Source: Calonectria ilicicola
Lineage: Eukaryota > Ascomycota > Sordariomycetes > Hypocreales > Nectriaceae
Reading direction: 5' to 3'
DNA: 64,000 bases
Assembly (NCBI GenBank): GCA_020809705.1
Contig: CP085832.1
Coordinates: 2,852,001-2,916,000 of the forward strand
Shown: positions 33,354 to 46,100 of the stretch, in pieces
Layout of the letters: every line of letters begins with the position of its first letter
How positions within the stretch are numbered: the first letter of the stretch is position 1
Made by a program: the position numbers and the translations under genes
Notes under the pieces: generated by a model
The model's database searches: none
Seen by the model: the letters and a program-made list of their open reading frames with translations, nothing else
Told to the model about the DNA's origin: nothing

Positions 33354-35600
33354 TGACAACTTTAGAGGGACATTCAATATGGCCGAGAATATCTCGGTAG
33401 GAATTTTTGGCGGATTAACCAAATAATAGGCGGTTCGATGGGAGTTAATGTATGGTTGAATTTCCACTTAGGTCTCGAGGTATGATTAGACTGTGGTTTG
33501 TATAGGGTAGTCAATATGTGAAACGGTTAAATAACATATCACATAAACAAAAGAATATTTGGCTTTGAATAATTGCGTAACTTTCCTATACCTATGAGTT
33601 TCCTATTTGAGTGAGTTTTTGGTGGCTTGGAATTAGTTGTTATGGATGGCTAGGGATGTAATGTTCGGTTTCTATTCCCGAATTTTGGACATACCCACGA
33701 CTTCGAGTATAAAGATCGCTTGAATCGCTTGAGCCACTTTGCTCCCAATACGGCGCGAGAGCTAACGACAAAAATAAAGAAAAAGACCCTTTCGATGAGA
33801 ATATTGAGTATAACTAGAGCTTTAATGTTTTCATATCCGCTTTTTTGTTTAGCAAGCAGATCAAGACCTGGGACAAACAATTTTCGAGGAAAAGAAGAAA
33901 CGGTATACTTCGAAACCAGTTCATCTCATTTCCAGTTATAGAGTAGAAATAAATATAATTTTATCAATGACACCTAGCGACTATTCAGTCTCAATTTGAC
34001 TCATTCCTAAGACCAGGTTCTTGCGGTTGTTAGAATTTAATAGAATTTGGGTTTCCCTATTTTTGCATTGTTTATCCCCCCCCCAATGTTTTCTTATCTT
34101 TCACCACTTGTTTTGCTCGCCTCTTTCATTTATTGGCCCCTTGTGCTCCTATAGTATACGGATCTCACCCACAAAGCATACCGAATGCTTGATCGTAGCC
34201 CCTAAATTTTCCCTGACACCCTAGATCATATTACACTATGAAAGCCAATTCTGCTGTGCCTTGAGCTTATTGTGGAATAGGAGTTAACTAAGCCACATCT
34301 GGGAGCACAGCTAGAGTACTACCCTATTAGTAATTAGAGGAGACCCGTTATTATCTTTCAAGTGTATTTGCTATTATTTCTTGCTTGTAATCCATCTTGT
34401 GTGACACTGAATTGTCTAACCTTTGGCTACTTCTCATATTTTGAGTGTCGAAATTATCGCTTTCTACATTTTAAGTCTTTTCTTCGCATCCTAAATCCTA
34501 AGGTAATCAACGCCATGAATCTAACTACCTTCCTTCTTTTACTTTTTTCGAACTGAGCAGTTTTTTGGTGCTTTCGTTGACGAGACCTTTGGTGTAGACC
34601 AAGCACCAAAGACTTAGACAATGGTCAATCTACTGCATCTTTCGTTACCCCCCCGGATAAACCATCTAATCTAATGATTGCATTCAAAGCTCTCCTAAAA
34701 TTAACCATACCTTATATACCTCAGATAACGCAACCGAAAATTGCGACACTAATCAACCCGTAACTCTACCACCCAACATTCTGTTTGCATTGACTTCTAG
34801 GACTGGGGCTCTGTGTGCTCGCAAATATTTATTCTTTTTGCTCTTTTTGACGCATTCATGGATTGCAGATTCCAACGGCTACTAATTTCGAGAAGTTTGC
34901 TATGAAAAAAAAAACGAATCGAGCCCACCATTACTAGAATTTAGTGAGTAGTAAATGGGAAATAGTGACTGCCAATCTAATAGATCCCCAAAAGAAGAGC
35001 ATTAGAAGATAGTTCTGTTAAACTGCTCATTGGTTAAAGAAGACCAAAGGCAGGGACAAAAGTCACACCATTGTATCTATGTGATATAAGAAGGGAACGA
35101 TGCGTAGCATGTAATTTAGTCTGGGAGGTTACGAAGCCACGTGAGACTATCATCTCACCTAATCATACAGGTCTCGTGTCTTAGGGATTATGATCTGGAT
35201 GTTGCAATGTGGCTGCTCATGTTTTGATAGCCCATGGAAAGGTACTATACACCGGAGCTCAGGCTTGATAATATTGGGGGACTACGAGACAAGATAGGAA
35301 GGGATCGCGACGCTTGGCAGTCTCACAGTAAAGAAGCAAGGAGAATTGTAAGATGGAAGAAATACCTCAGAGTGAGTGGTAGACAGTGATCCCAACAACC
35401 ATGCAACAGAAACGTTGGAGTGGATAACGAAAAAAGGTCCTTGCATTGTTTACAAGATTGCACGGACAGCTAATGGAGCCGTTCAAGACGCAACCTCTTG
35501 TCTAGCCTAATCTAAGGAGATAACACCGTCAATTGAACAAGGTTGTGAGTGGATGCTGGTTAGGTGGGATGAGCATCCATCGAAAATGATAATAAAGGAA
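33354..35600. other. AT-rich gene-free block
   Basis: About 2.2 kb of AT-rich sequence follows the Ies2 stop. There are no long open frames, no terminal repeats and no transposase or polymerase relict that I could recognise. A short C-run lies near 34077-34084. It could be decayed repeat DNA, but nothing direct shows this. Confidence 0.4.
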
Positions 35601-36457
35601 GAGGACTGCCCTGATTACGATGTACGAGCGTACATAAGTGGGTTTTTGTCGGCCCTCCCCCATTCGCATCGCCGGATTTGCTCGATGGCCAAGGTGCAAG
35701 GGCTAGTTTCTGGCTTCTTGGTGTTCTGCTCGAACGTGCCCTGGCCAGTTGAGGCTTGGCTATGACGAGCGGATGCGCAGACGTGCATCGACGAGTGTAT
35801 GAAGTTTGAGTGTGGCTGCGGGTAGGTGGTATTGCTGGGTGGACGGTGTGGCATTTATTAGATTGGCATCACCAAGTGACGTTCGGCTTTGGTTCTTGTT
35901 ACAGGATCTAAGGCGAGAGGCGATGGCGTGCATTTGCTGGCTCTCCACTGCATGACGCGAACATAGAAGTGGATTTTCATGCTATCCCATAACGTCACAG
36001 GATAAAGCTCCCTCTCTTGTGATGGATGGCGCGACAGGGACAGATCTGCCAGTGTATCTTAGTTTACGTACTAACTAACACACACCATATCCCAGACCGA
36101 ATCCGTATACTTTGCAATAAATGTGGGCGGGATTTATTTTTATCCCTTGATTTCTTTTCGTTTCTTTTCCTGACCGCTAAATGTAGGTACGGGTGATTGA
36201 AATCTGGGGTATTGGCGATGGCGTTTTTTCCTTTCTTCTGGTGGTGGTTGTAAGATTTTAAGTGCCGCGATAGCCGATGCAGCACCGTTTGGTGAAGCGC
36301 CGCTTCCGGGTTGGTTGTTTCCTAAAGTGTCAATTGTGTCTGCTGCACGAGCGCGCTCCAAGACACTCTTGTGCAGCTGGCTAGCTGCTAAGTGGTAGGT
36401 CCAGGATGTAGTGAGTTACGCGGGCCGTAGCGTGGGGTGGAGTGGTGGAGCTAAAGA

Positions 36458-36504
36458 GGTGAGTGAGTGAGTGCATGTGGATGTGGATGTGGATGTGGAG
36501 AGAG
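36458..36504. repeat. Simple tandem repeats (GTGA)n and (GGATGT)n
   Basis: Three to four GTGA units are followed directly by several GGATGT hexamers. Confidence 0.85.
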
Positions 36505-37544
36505 AGGGTGGCACTCAGCAATGCTCAACGACTTGGCTCAATTGCAACCATCGGCAATGGTCGAGGCAAGGCGAAACAGAGTTTGCCGCCGAGGTTTTGT
36601 GTGATCATCTGGTGTTGCTTGTGAATATTACATGTACAAGGGCATCGGATGAGCTGGGAAACGCTTCAGAGGCTATAGGGCCAAGTGCATGCAGCTTTGA
36701 GTTCCAGTTGCGAACGCCTTCGCGGGCTCGGTCCTTGGGGCGGTGTCACGTCAAGCGCTCCAGACCGGGCTTGCTCCTCCCGGCTGAAGCGCCAGAAGGG
36801 AGACAAGAAGCCACCCGTGGAGATGGCTATTCCAGGCCATCTGCCGGCCTGTGCCATTCAAGCCATTGCGGCGTCACAAGCAGAGAGCTTACCACGTCGA
36901 CTGAGGTGAGCTGGGGGGACCCGGGCCGGGGGTGGGCAGCTCGCAGGCGTGGTTGGATGGCTCTGGGTTCTGTGGGGAGCACTACGATGCATGTGGCTCA
37001 GGCGGTCGATCGACCTGTGATTTTGTCGGGCATTTCCATTGTCGAGTCCCGGGGTTGAAGGGCGAATGCGTCTGGATTGGTGGGCTTGCAGGCGGGTCGG
37101 TGGAAACAAGACTTGAGGGTATGCAGCAGCGTATGCAGAGGGGTAGAGGGCAGGGCAGAGAGCAAGGCAGAGGGGAGAGGGTCGAGAGGGTCGAGAGGGA
37201 GGAGGCATGGTGCCAAGGCGGTTGTGACCAGGGGAGCCCGGAACAAGTGCGTACGGAAGAACGGAATACCCCATTTTGAGAACGGTGAAGGCATCTGATC
37301 TGAGGTGTGGTGTCTCATCAACGCCGCCCGTGATAACTGGCGTGAACTATAGAAGCAGAGGGCCGGTCGCTACGGGATCCTTACTTCCCGGTGCCTGCGC
37401 CGACAATCATCGGGAGTGCACCCGGCAAGCAAGTGGTGTGTTTTCAATTTCGTGTGTAGCATCACGCCAGAAGAACCAACACGGGCGGTGATGAATGGAT
37501 GATACAATACGTACATACATGAATGAATCATGGGGAGGAGTGAT

Positions 37545-37640
37545 GAGCACGAGCACGAGCACGACCATACCATGAGCCGACTCACAAGCGATGGCGATGT
37601 GACATCTGATTGTTGCCCTGCCCTGCCCTGCCTTGCCCTG
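37545..37640. repeat. Two short tandem repeats, (GAGCAC)n and (CCTG)-type
   Basis: About three GAGCAC units lie near 37545-37563 and a run of CTGCC/CTTGCC pentamers lies near 37614-37640. Confidence 0.75.
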
Positions 37641-39177
37641 CTCTGTGACGTGACGTGATGGGCGGCACACTGTGAAAACGATCAGTCATCCACAGAACCA
37701 AGGCCAGCGACAATGGAGGCAAAGTAGACGCGAGAAGGAGTCATCAGCTGCAGCAAATGCATTGGTTAATTAGTCGATGCCGATGGGGACGATGCAGTCG
37801 TGTTTGATGCCTGCATGGAGTCGTGCATGGTTGATGGGTTGGTGGACCACCTGGAGACATGGCTGGGGGCGTCGGATAGGCAAAGGGCCCTGTGGGTGGC
37901 TGACGGGGCCGCTCAGCAGCCAATGGACGGGCCCAATTGGGCGCCCCGGCTTAATGTGTCGAACAGGATATGGGTCTAAATTGAGATCCCCTCCCCTCAT
38001 TGAGTGAGTATGCAAGGGTTCTGGTGGAGGCTGGATACAACTCAGCGCTCAGTCCTGATGATCTCCATTGCGTTGCGCTGTCGGGGTTGTTGCTGCGTGC
38101 TGCGTGCTGCGTGCTGGAGAAGCAGGGCGTGGCGTTCCGGGGACGCAGTCACACGACTTGAATGCTCTCGGGGCTCGGAGATGGCAGACCGGCCTTGGTT
38201 GCTTGCCCTCGTTCCATGATCCCACCCCAAGCGCCCCTCCCCGGAGGCTCCACACCAGCTGGGCGCGAGGCGACCTGCGAGAGCGAGTGAAGAGGGGAAG
38301 AGCCAGCGGGTGCGAAAATAGCATGGCTCCTGGGGCACTGGATGATCTGACGAACCGTGTATCGGATACTTTTGGGCAGCTTCGACGACGCGTAGCACAC
38401 GCATGAGGAGCAAGTTGTTGTCGGCCGAATATGGACTAACTGGGCTTGGGTTCCTTGCCGAATTCAGGCATACCTTAATATTCGTACCCGAGAGGCTGGC
38501 TCTTGGAGGGGGAGCTTGGGCATTTCTTGTATCTCACCGCCCTGCCAGGCTTGTTTTGAATGTGGTAGCCTCGTGTGCATCTCCACTTGGGGCTGCAGGT
38601 GTAGGAGGGAGGGCTCAGCCAGCAAGGAAGTAAGTTGTTCAAGTTCAAGGTTAGAGAAGGGAGGGAGAGAGAGAGAGCACGGGCGTGTGAGGCAAGCAAA
38701 CAAGTCAATATGTTGTTTTTGTAGTCGTTGCAAGATGATGGAGGCTGAGAGGAAAAAGAAAAAAAAAGAAACACCAACAATAACGCCAACACCAGCAAAC
38801 AGACTCGACAGGTGTGGTTGAACACTGGGAAGCCACATGGTAACACAAAGAGGAGTCAGTAGCCGTCCTAGACATGAGGAATGTACATGGCATGCCGGCT
38901 GCAACAATGGGGATGCACATGTACACTGGGGGGTGGTGACTGTGGCGTCCATTTTCTCGTTTTTCCTACTTGCCCGTCGAGTTCCCACCCCTCCTCCTCT
39001 TGTCCACGACCAAGCTAAAATTTGATCCGTGCGCGTGCGCACACAAACCCGCAAGCAAAGAACGCATCGCAGATTGTCCTTGGTTGGAAAAAGCCAGGGG
39101 ACATGCAACCGGCGACAATCACCACCCGTCGTCTTGGTTTTTTCGTCGTCGTACGTGCGCCGCAGACCCAGCCTGGC

Positions 39178-39194
39178 CTCTCTCTCTCTCTCTC
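39178..39194. repeat. (CT)n microsatellite
   Basis: Eight CT dinucleotides in a row within a CT-rich leader region. Confidence 0.9.
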
Positions 39195-39288
39195 GCGCCA
39201 GCCTCCCGCAGCTCCAAGTGGCCGGCCCATACTCACACGCATACTCATCATCCATGACTCTCGACCCTGGCGTGGCCTAGGCTTACTC

Positions 39289-39371
39289 CAAACCAAACCA
39301 AACCAGACCAAACCGAACCAGACCAAACCGAACCAGACCAAACCAAAGCAGTCCAGTCGAGACCAGACCAG
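39289..39371. repeat. AACCAGACCAAACCG-type minisatellite
   Basis: A 15-bp unit made of AACCA, GACCA and AACCG pentamers is repeated about three times exactly, with degenerate flanking copies. Confidence 0.9.
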
Positions 39372-39472
39372 ATTCTAACCGCCAGTTCACCACGTCACTC
39401 GTAGCCGTGACCTGGAAATCCTCTTCGTCTGCCGTTTCCGCCGCCCGCCCGCCGCCTCCGCCCGTCAGAGCC

Positions 39473-39590
39473 ATGACCCCCGACGCTCCATCTGTCGTCG
39501 GATCCGTCCGCAGCCTCGACCAAGTCCCGGGGACTGCTGGCTACTCTGAGTTTGCCGCTTTATCTGCCTCTGGCCAAGGTACTGGTACTG
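39473..39590 (+). other. Exon-like open frame upstream of the Gag1-like gene
   Basis: An ATG opens about 40 codons with good protein character (MTPDAPSVVGSVRSLDQVPG, then YSEFAALSASGQ). It runs into GTACTG/GTACGT repeats that could serve as donors. It may be a first exon of an alternative transcript, an upstream open reading frame, or chance. No partner exon could be fixed. Confidence 0.25.
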
Positions 39591-39904
39591 GTACGTGCAT
39601 CGCAGGCTTGTTTTTCGTTTCTGCTAGTCTGTTTTGCAAGCTTTGGCCTTTTTGGCTTTCGACTCCCTGGACCCAAGTCCGGTCTAGTTATCGCGTTCCC
39701 ATCCCATAGCCTTTTTTTTGTCATTGCCTCGCCACGCCTCGCCGTCTTCCTGCTTTTCCTCAATCCCCCTTCTTCTCCTGCCTTGTGCATACAATCCTGC
39801 AAGCCATTCATCCATCATCATCTCCCGTGTGCATCGTCGTTTCACCCGGCGGGTGGGAAATAAAAGTGGCACACCCTCCCTCACTGCACCACATTGCTCA
39901 CTCT

Positions 39905-39924
39905 CTGTCTGTCTGTCTGTCTGT
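39905..39924. repeat. (CTGT)n microsatellite
   Basis: Five CTGT units in a row in the presumed leader. Confidence 0.9.
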
Positions 39925-40148
39925 ACCTTGACCTCACCTCGCGGAACCAACACAACTGTCGCAAGGAGACACAAAACAGGCCGAGACAAGTCAAGCCACG
40001 ATTGAAAAGGGAACCATCTTCCTCCCCCGCAAGTGTCTAGTCCAGTCTCATCCCGCGCGACTGTCTTGGCTCAATTGCGGTCTTGTCTTGCTTCTTTCCG
40101 GCGTTTTGCAACTGCACTGCACTTGAACTCGGCGCCCTCTCGCCGATC

Positions 40149-40157
40149 ATGTCTTGA
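40149..40157 (+). promoter_or_regulatory. Minimal upstream open reading frame (Met-Ser-stop)
   Basis: The sequence ATG TCT TGA lies about 690 bp upstream of the Gag1-like start, in the CT-rich leader. If transcribed it would be a two-codon uORF. Whether it lies in the mRNA is unknown. Confidence 0.3.
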
Positions 40158-40838
40158 GTGAGCCCAGTCCCGTCATTACTTTTACTTGAACATCTGCATC
40201 GACTCTGGCCTCGATCCCTCCCCTCAGCACCCTTGTCCGCGCTCTGCCTTGACTATACCTTGCTGGCATTAGCTCTACCCCGGCCCTTTCATTACCTCTC
40301 GCCCTGCCTCCCCCAGGCTGCTTGTCTCCTTCCGCGCTACCTCCGACGTCGCTTTCAATCTTCGACGTCACATCGTGCGTGCAACCACACACGAGACTTT
40401 GGAGAGAGACACACCACACCTGGGCGGTGCCTCTCTTTAACGCCACCTCCGCCAGCATCACCACTGCCGCGGCTCTTCCCCCTTCTTCCATCTTGCCCTT
40501 TGTCATTATTCCAATCTTCATTTATACGGCTCCCCCCACGGTGCCCCGCGCATCGCAGCCCCAACCTTACCACCTCACTCACTTCACTTGGCACTTTTAA
40601 TTTACTATATCATTTATCTCTGCTCTCCACATCGCCACCGCTAACGAACCATAAAGTACCCTCCGACCAGATATCCAACCCCGATTCCAAACCACAAGTG
40701 GCCGTGCACTCATCGCCCCAAGGCATCCCTGCACAGTCTCCTCTGTTTTCAACTGCCACTACTGCTCCGATTCCAATTCCCAGCCCTTCTCACCACGGCC
40801 TCGCCACAAGGGCCTCGCACGCCCCGGCACAATCCACC

Positions 40839-42179
40839 ATGATATTTTCTGATCTCTACAGGAGCCCGCGATCGCCTATCGCCAAGTTCCGCAACCAGCC
40901 TGTTCAATTAACCACGGCCTTGTCCACCGCGACACCGGATTGGATTGGTGAGGAGCATGCCGATCTGCTAAGCAAGGACAAGATCAAGCAGAAGGAGGCA
41001 GTCAAGCGCTATCTGGAAGCAAAAATCAGAAACGATTGGGATTTCCAATGGCCATCGCGTGTTCCTGAACCAGAAAAGGCAGCATCCTCCGATATTGATG
41101 CCGAGTCCGCTGAGCAGCAACCCACCGTTCCTGATACTCTGGAGCCTGTTGAACCTGTTCAGGATGAAACCCGTGACGACACTGGCTACCAGGTGGACGA
41201 CGAGGATGTTGATTCGCAGGAAGATGAGAGTGACGCCGAATCTGTTTACAGCGTCGTTTCCGAAAACTTGGCCAATTTTCGCCCACGCACGGAATGGACA
41301 TCAGATCTTTCCGATGATGATGACGACCCTCTCCCTTCTCGCTCCCCGTTCCGCTTTGACAGCCCAGGCACTGTAGGAGTAACTATCCAGGCTGCCATTC
41401 TGGCTAAGAGGGCCAAGCGACGTAGAGCCGTTCGCAAAGAGATGGAATGGAATGAAGGCCTGGCTTGCTTTGAAGCTCGGCGAAATGCCTGGACGGGCGC
41501 TCGCACCGTTCGTATCCGTACCAAACCAGTTTCGCCTCCGCCCACCTCTCCAAGGTCTGCCCGCCGCTTCTTCTTTCGTCGTTCCATGTCGGGTTCTCCT
41601 CCTGGTTCTACCACCTCTTCAACTCAACCGCCTGCAGTCAGTGACGGCTCTGATGGTTCTTCCCTCGCGAAGAGCGACGACAAAGAACTTCAAAAACAGC
41701 AATCGAAGGATACAAGTCCCTCGACACCCCCTTCGGTCCAGAACTACCCTGTCGAGACTCTTATCCCTGTTGCGCCGCCTCTGTTGCCCCCTAGCAACCC
41801 ACTTCGGGCATCTGTTACGCCTTCCGTTTACCTTAGCCTATATGACAAAGTTATTATTCACAACCTCCAGCCCTCGTGCCCCATCAATCTCTCCGATATG
41901 CTTCGCTCCTGCGTGGCAGGATGGAAGCGCGATGGAGAGTGGCCCCCAAGACCTACAGCTGCACCACCCCCAGTTGTCAAGAAGAAGAAGAAGCCTGCTC
42001 CCGTTCAGGATACATCTGCGAACAAGACTCGTCGCATGAGCTTTGGGCTCCTTGGCCGCGATAAGGATGAAGAATCAGCCCCAAGCAAGATTTTCCGACG
42101 AAGCTTGCAGAAAGCTCTTAATATCGCCAATTATGGAGCTCAGGATGTGCCCCAAGTGGACAAAGCAAAGGAGGGTTGA
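40839..42179 (+). CDS. Gag1-like clamp domain (DUF4050) protein
   Basis: One exon of 446 residues. ATG 40839 sits in excellent context (CCACCATG). The frame is open for 227 codons further upstream, but there is no earlier ATG and that part is Pro/Ser/Leu biased like a translated CT-rich leader. The N-terminus (MIFSDLYRSPRSP) leads to a conserved block: DWIGEEHADLLSKDKIKQKE with KRYLEAKIRNDWDFQWP. A later block has TVGVTIQAAILAKRAKRRRA, EWNEGLACFEARRNAWTGAR, then VYLSLYDKVIIHNLQPSCPI and GWKRDGEWPPR. These are hallmarks of the fungal DUF4050 family, now called the Gag1-like clamp domain. The fission yeast namesake is linked to signalling downstream of TORC1/Ppk31-type kinases only loosely, so I assign no role. 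Acidic and Ser/Pro-rich linkers separate the blocks. Confidence 0.75.
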   Translation: MIFSDLYRSPRSPIAKFRNQPVQLTTALSTATPDWIGEEHADLLSKDKIKQKEAVKRYLEAKIRNDWDFQWPSRVPEPEKAASSDIDAESAEQQPTVPDTLEPVEPVQDETRDDTGYQVDDEDVDSQEDESDAESVYSVVSENLANFRPRTEWTSDLSDDDDDPLPSRSPFRFDSPGTVGVTIQAAILAKRAKRRRAVRKEMEWNEGLACFEARRNAWTGARTVRIRTKPVSPPPTSPRSARRFFFRRSMSGSPPGSTTSSTQPPAVSDGSDGSSLAKSDDKELQKQQSKDTSPSTPPSVQNYPVETLIPVAPPLLPPSNPLRASVTPSVYLSLYDKVIIHNLQPSCPINLSDMLRSCVAGWKRDGEWPPRPTAAPPPVVKKKKKPAPVQDTSANKTRRMSFGLLGRDKDEESAPSKIFRRSLQKALNIANYGAQDVPQVDKAKEG

Positions 42180-43117
42180 AGCGTGTTGAATGATGTAACG
42201 AACGGTGTCTTTACGAGAGCAATTGGGCGGTCAGTTCCAGCGATATCAAGCATTATTATTATGACTTAGGGCGCCATGGGAGGTGTGGTTTTTAGGGACA
42301 ATACCCAGAAGGAAACATTGTGAGGAGTGTATTTGGAATTGGCTTCTATTTGAATTGTATTTTTCTTCTGTGCAATGGGTTGGCGTTGTATATACCCTAA
42401 TCCACTGGATTTATATGGCCAAGTTCTTGTATTCAGTTACAGATGTGTATGACGAGAGTAAAATAAAAGCTATTTGGTGAAATAGTTTACAATGTTTTAG
42501 ATTGGTCAAGATTGCACGCATCCGACCTACTTTTCACTATGGTCCCCCGATTGGCTTATAGCAAGAATGAAATAAGATGATAAAAGACGATAATGAATGA
42601 ATGAATGAATCAATCAATCAATCAAGAGAAAATGCAAAAATAAAATAGATTGGGCTTACGCATCAAAATTGGTTTATTTACTAGTTTATGACATTTATGT
42701 TTTTTGGAGCATCTGAATGCTGTGGTGTCGAAAGTGATAGAAGTCATAGGGCATGAAGATCCATGGATGTATATAGAATATGAGTTAGTTATGTGTGACA
42801 CAGCATGAAAACAGGGCGACATACGCACACTATGATTCAAAAAAGCTGACATGATTTGTACATTTAGACATAGGGCGGTCACCATTTGTAGTAGATGAGA
42901 CAGAAAAAAAGTAGAAACACGGCATTCTTGAAGAACAGACACCACTGGTGTGATAATGTATCAAGTAAATTAGCCTAAACAATCCAACCCGAACTAATAT
43001 AATAACCTAGAATTCGTTGAACCTTTTATTTCCACATCCATAAAAACAAACCAAAACATATACCATTTTAATCAAACACAATGACGCTCCGGAAACCAAA
43101 TCAATCATCCAATCACA
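42180..43117. other. Convergent 3' intergenic region with a tetranucleotide repeat
   Basis: An AT-rich stretch between the Gag1-like gene (+) and the NRPS gene (-). It contains (GAAT)n running into (CAAT)n at about 42592-42625. No gene is seen. Confidence 0.5.
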
Positions 43118-46100
43118 TTACTCAGTCTCGTTGAACAAGACAGCCTGAGGGTCTTGCACCAGGAAAGTGGTGACATCGGCCAGATCATCAAGCAGCTTGT
43201 GAGCGTACTCAGCCCACGACTCAACCGTGACAATCTCGAGAGTCATCTCATCACCTGCGATGAAGGCCTGGATCTTCCACTCTTGCAGGGGCTCTTCGTG
43301 CAGGTAAACCGTCTCCATACGACTGCTGGCCGTCTGGAAGTCGAGCGTCTCGACGTGCTCAACATCCTGGTGCACGACGGTGTCGAACCAGTCCACCGTC
43401 GAGGGCCAGTCGGTGCACTGCTTCACCAGTTCCGTGATGCCGATACCCTCGTGAGCAGAGCTGGCAATGTGCTGGTCTTGCACATGGCCCAGCAGGTCGG
43501 CCACAGTCCAGCCATCGGTGAACTTGACGCGCACAGGGGCATACTGCCAGCAGGGACCCATGACCAAATCGGCGTTGGGGAAGTCAATGTTGCGGCCGCT
43601 AACAACCTCACCGAAAGTGACGTCCTTGAGACCCAAGCGTTTGGCGAGACACAGCGCCCAGGCAGCGGTTGGCAGGGTAGCGGGGGTGACATCCTTGGAT
43701 CGCGACGAGATGCTGACTGTTTTCTGGATGGCATAGTGGTTCTTCTTCTCTACGTTGTCCCTCTCCACGGAACCCTCAGGTTTCAACACCGACACGGCTG
43801 AGCCCTCAAGCAGCTCCTTCCAGTAATCCACAGCCTTGGGGATGTTTTCGCGAACCACATGGCCCACGTACGCAGAGAATGGAAGTGTGTCCTGAACGGG
43901 CTTGTCCTCATAGAGTGAAGAGAGCTGTCGGAGGATGAGAGGCAGGCAAATCTCGTCGTACTGGGCGTGGGAAATTCGGAAGAGTAGGCAGGCCTTGCCC
44001 TCTGCGCCCTCAACAAGAAACCACTTGACGAATACAGATCCCCTGGGCATCTTGGTCAGGACGTCAAGCTGGGTAAGCTGCTTGGCGAATCCCTCAACAT
44101 CGCTGTCAATCTCGTAGTGAACAAACTCGGCCTCAAGGTCGTCAATGACAACTCCGTAGCTTTGGCCTTCGTGCTCGACAAAGACGGTGCGCAGAATCTC
44201 GTTGCGGGCCACAAGCTCTCGGCAGCTGGCCATGAGCTTGGGTCGGTCAACCGCTGAGTCGAAGTACATGAGCTCATAACGGGTAGAGAATCGAGGAATC
44301 TCGACAGTTCCCTTGACAGCGACCTCCTGGAGTGGTCGAGAAGGAAGCACGTTAGAAACCTTCCAAGCAGGGTTGGCTAGCTGAGGGCGGATAACACTCT
44401 CCACAAAGGTATCGACTTCCTTGTTCTCAAGCAGTCCAAAAGCGGGGACGACCTCGACGGCCTGATCAGAAACTTCGCTCTCCTCCATGACGTTGGCCAT
44501 GTCGTAAAGGGATCGCTTCTGGAAAATCTGTACCACCGAGAGCTTGATGCCAGCGAGACGCGACTCAGAGACAAGCTTCATAGCAGCGATGGAGTCACCA
44601 CCACGGAGGAAGAAGTTGTCATTGAGTCCAATATCCTCCTCAGGGATGCGGAGAACGCGGCTCCACAGACCTCGAAGTTTTCTCTGCTTCCTTGAAGTGG
44701 CAGAGACCTTCTTGACAGGACGGCGCTGGGTGAGTGTGCCGGCGTTGGTCTTGGTAGCTAGGTCACTGAACTCAATGTGGCCTTCGCCGTTGAACTTGGC
44801 GAGCTTTCCGGTCTTGTAGAACTTGCCTTCGACGGAAGCGTCCTCGCCATGAACAATGCTAATCCAAGCAGGTGATTCAATAGTGGGGTGCTCCAGCTCA
44901 GAGGTACTTTGGACAATGAGCTCTCCCACAGCACCCTTGGGTAGAATGCGGTTGTCATCATGGGTATCAACGATGTAGGCGGCCTTGGCATCGTTGAAGT
45001 CCTTGAGAACCTTGTCATCCGCAGAAGAAGCGGTGATCTCCTTGAGGTCGTTCACATTATCACCCGTGAGGTACTCTAGCTTGCTCAATGGAGTACCGGC
45101 CTTTTCAGTGAGTTGCTGAACGATGTACTTGAATTGGTCTAGAATGCGCTCCATGAGGGGCTTAGCCACGGTTTTAGCGTCGAAGCTGGCCATGACGAGG
45201 AATCCCTTGGGGTCGATGGAGCACACAAGCATCAGAGCGTACGTGTTAAACTTGAGGGCCTCCTGGGCAGCTTCATCGTCACCGGCGGGTACAAGACGGT
45301 TGGCAGGGAGGTCCTGGCTGGGCTGCTCATCTCCAGCCGTGCTGGGGTGGAGCACGAGGCCAGTTCGAAGCTCACAAGCCTCCAGGGCGTCAGGGCTGAC
45401 ACGGCGAATGTGCTGGAGACCGTAGTGCTCGTGAGGAATCTGGGCGACGACACCCTCCTGCACTTCCTGAAGAAGCTCCGAGACGGGCGCTTCATAGTCG
45501 GGCTGCACACGGATGGGAACAGTGGTGATCATGGGACCCTCAATCTCCTCGCCGCCCATGATGGGAGCGTTTCGACCAGTCAGAGTTTCACCAAAGACAA
45601 CATCGCTGCTGTTAATGTACTGAGAGACAACCAGGGCCCAAGCAGCTCGGATAACAGTAGCGGCAGTCGCGTTGGCAGGAAGCTGCTCAACGGGGACATA
45701 GACCTCAAGAAGAGAGTCAGCAGCGGTTTGGTAGCCAGCCCAGGGCAAGGCAGGGAATTGAGGGCCGTTGGCACCATCAAGACGCTCCCTCCAGAAGACC
45801 TCAGAGACATCTCGATCCATGGTGTTGAGGAATTTGATAAAGTGTTTGAAATCGGCGGGACGAGCAAGAGTTTCGTTGTTGTAGGCTTTGTTGACGCGCT
45901 CAACAACTAGAGGCATGGCCCAACCGTCGTACAAAGCATGGTGCATGCTCAAAACGAAGCTGGCAGTTCCAGTCTCGGTGTTAGGGATAACTGCGTACCG
46001 GACAAGGGGCTTGCCGAGATCCATGGCCTCATCTCGATCACGGACGAGGTAGTCGCTGACACTAGTGCCAGAGTAGTACTCGAGCTTGCCATTGACAACA

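Larger units (their letters stand above)
35601..40838. promoter_or_regulatory. GC-richer, microsatellite-rich upstream region of the Gag1-like gene
   Basis: More than 5 kb without a supported gene. Base composition turns GC-rich and many simple repeats appear. From about 39.7 kb the plus strand becomes CT-rich, which in filamentous fungi often marks transcription starts and long 5' leaders. Frames on both strands are compositionally biased and lack domains. It probably acts as an extended promoter and leader of the gene at 40839. Confidence 0.4.

Noticed and set aside
36471..37058. 195-codon plus-strand frame starting in the GGATGT repeat
   Set aside because: Its start comes from a microsatellite and it has no domain or splice support.
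38464..39255. 263-codon minus-strand frame
   Set aside because: It runs through microsatellites with biased composition and has no recognisable domain.
40158..40838. N-terminal 227-codon extension of the Gag1-like protein
   Set aside because: No ATG is present and the composition is that of a translated CT-rich leader.
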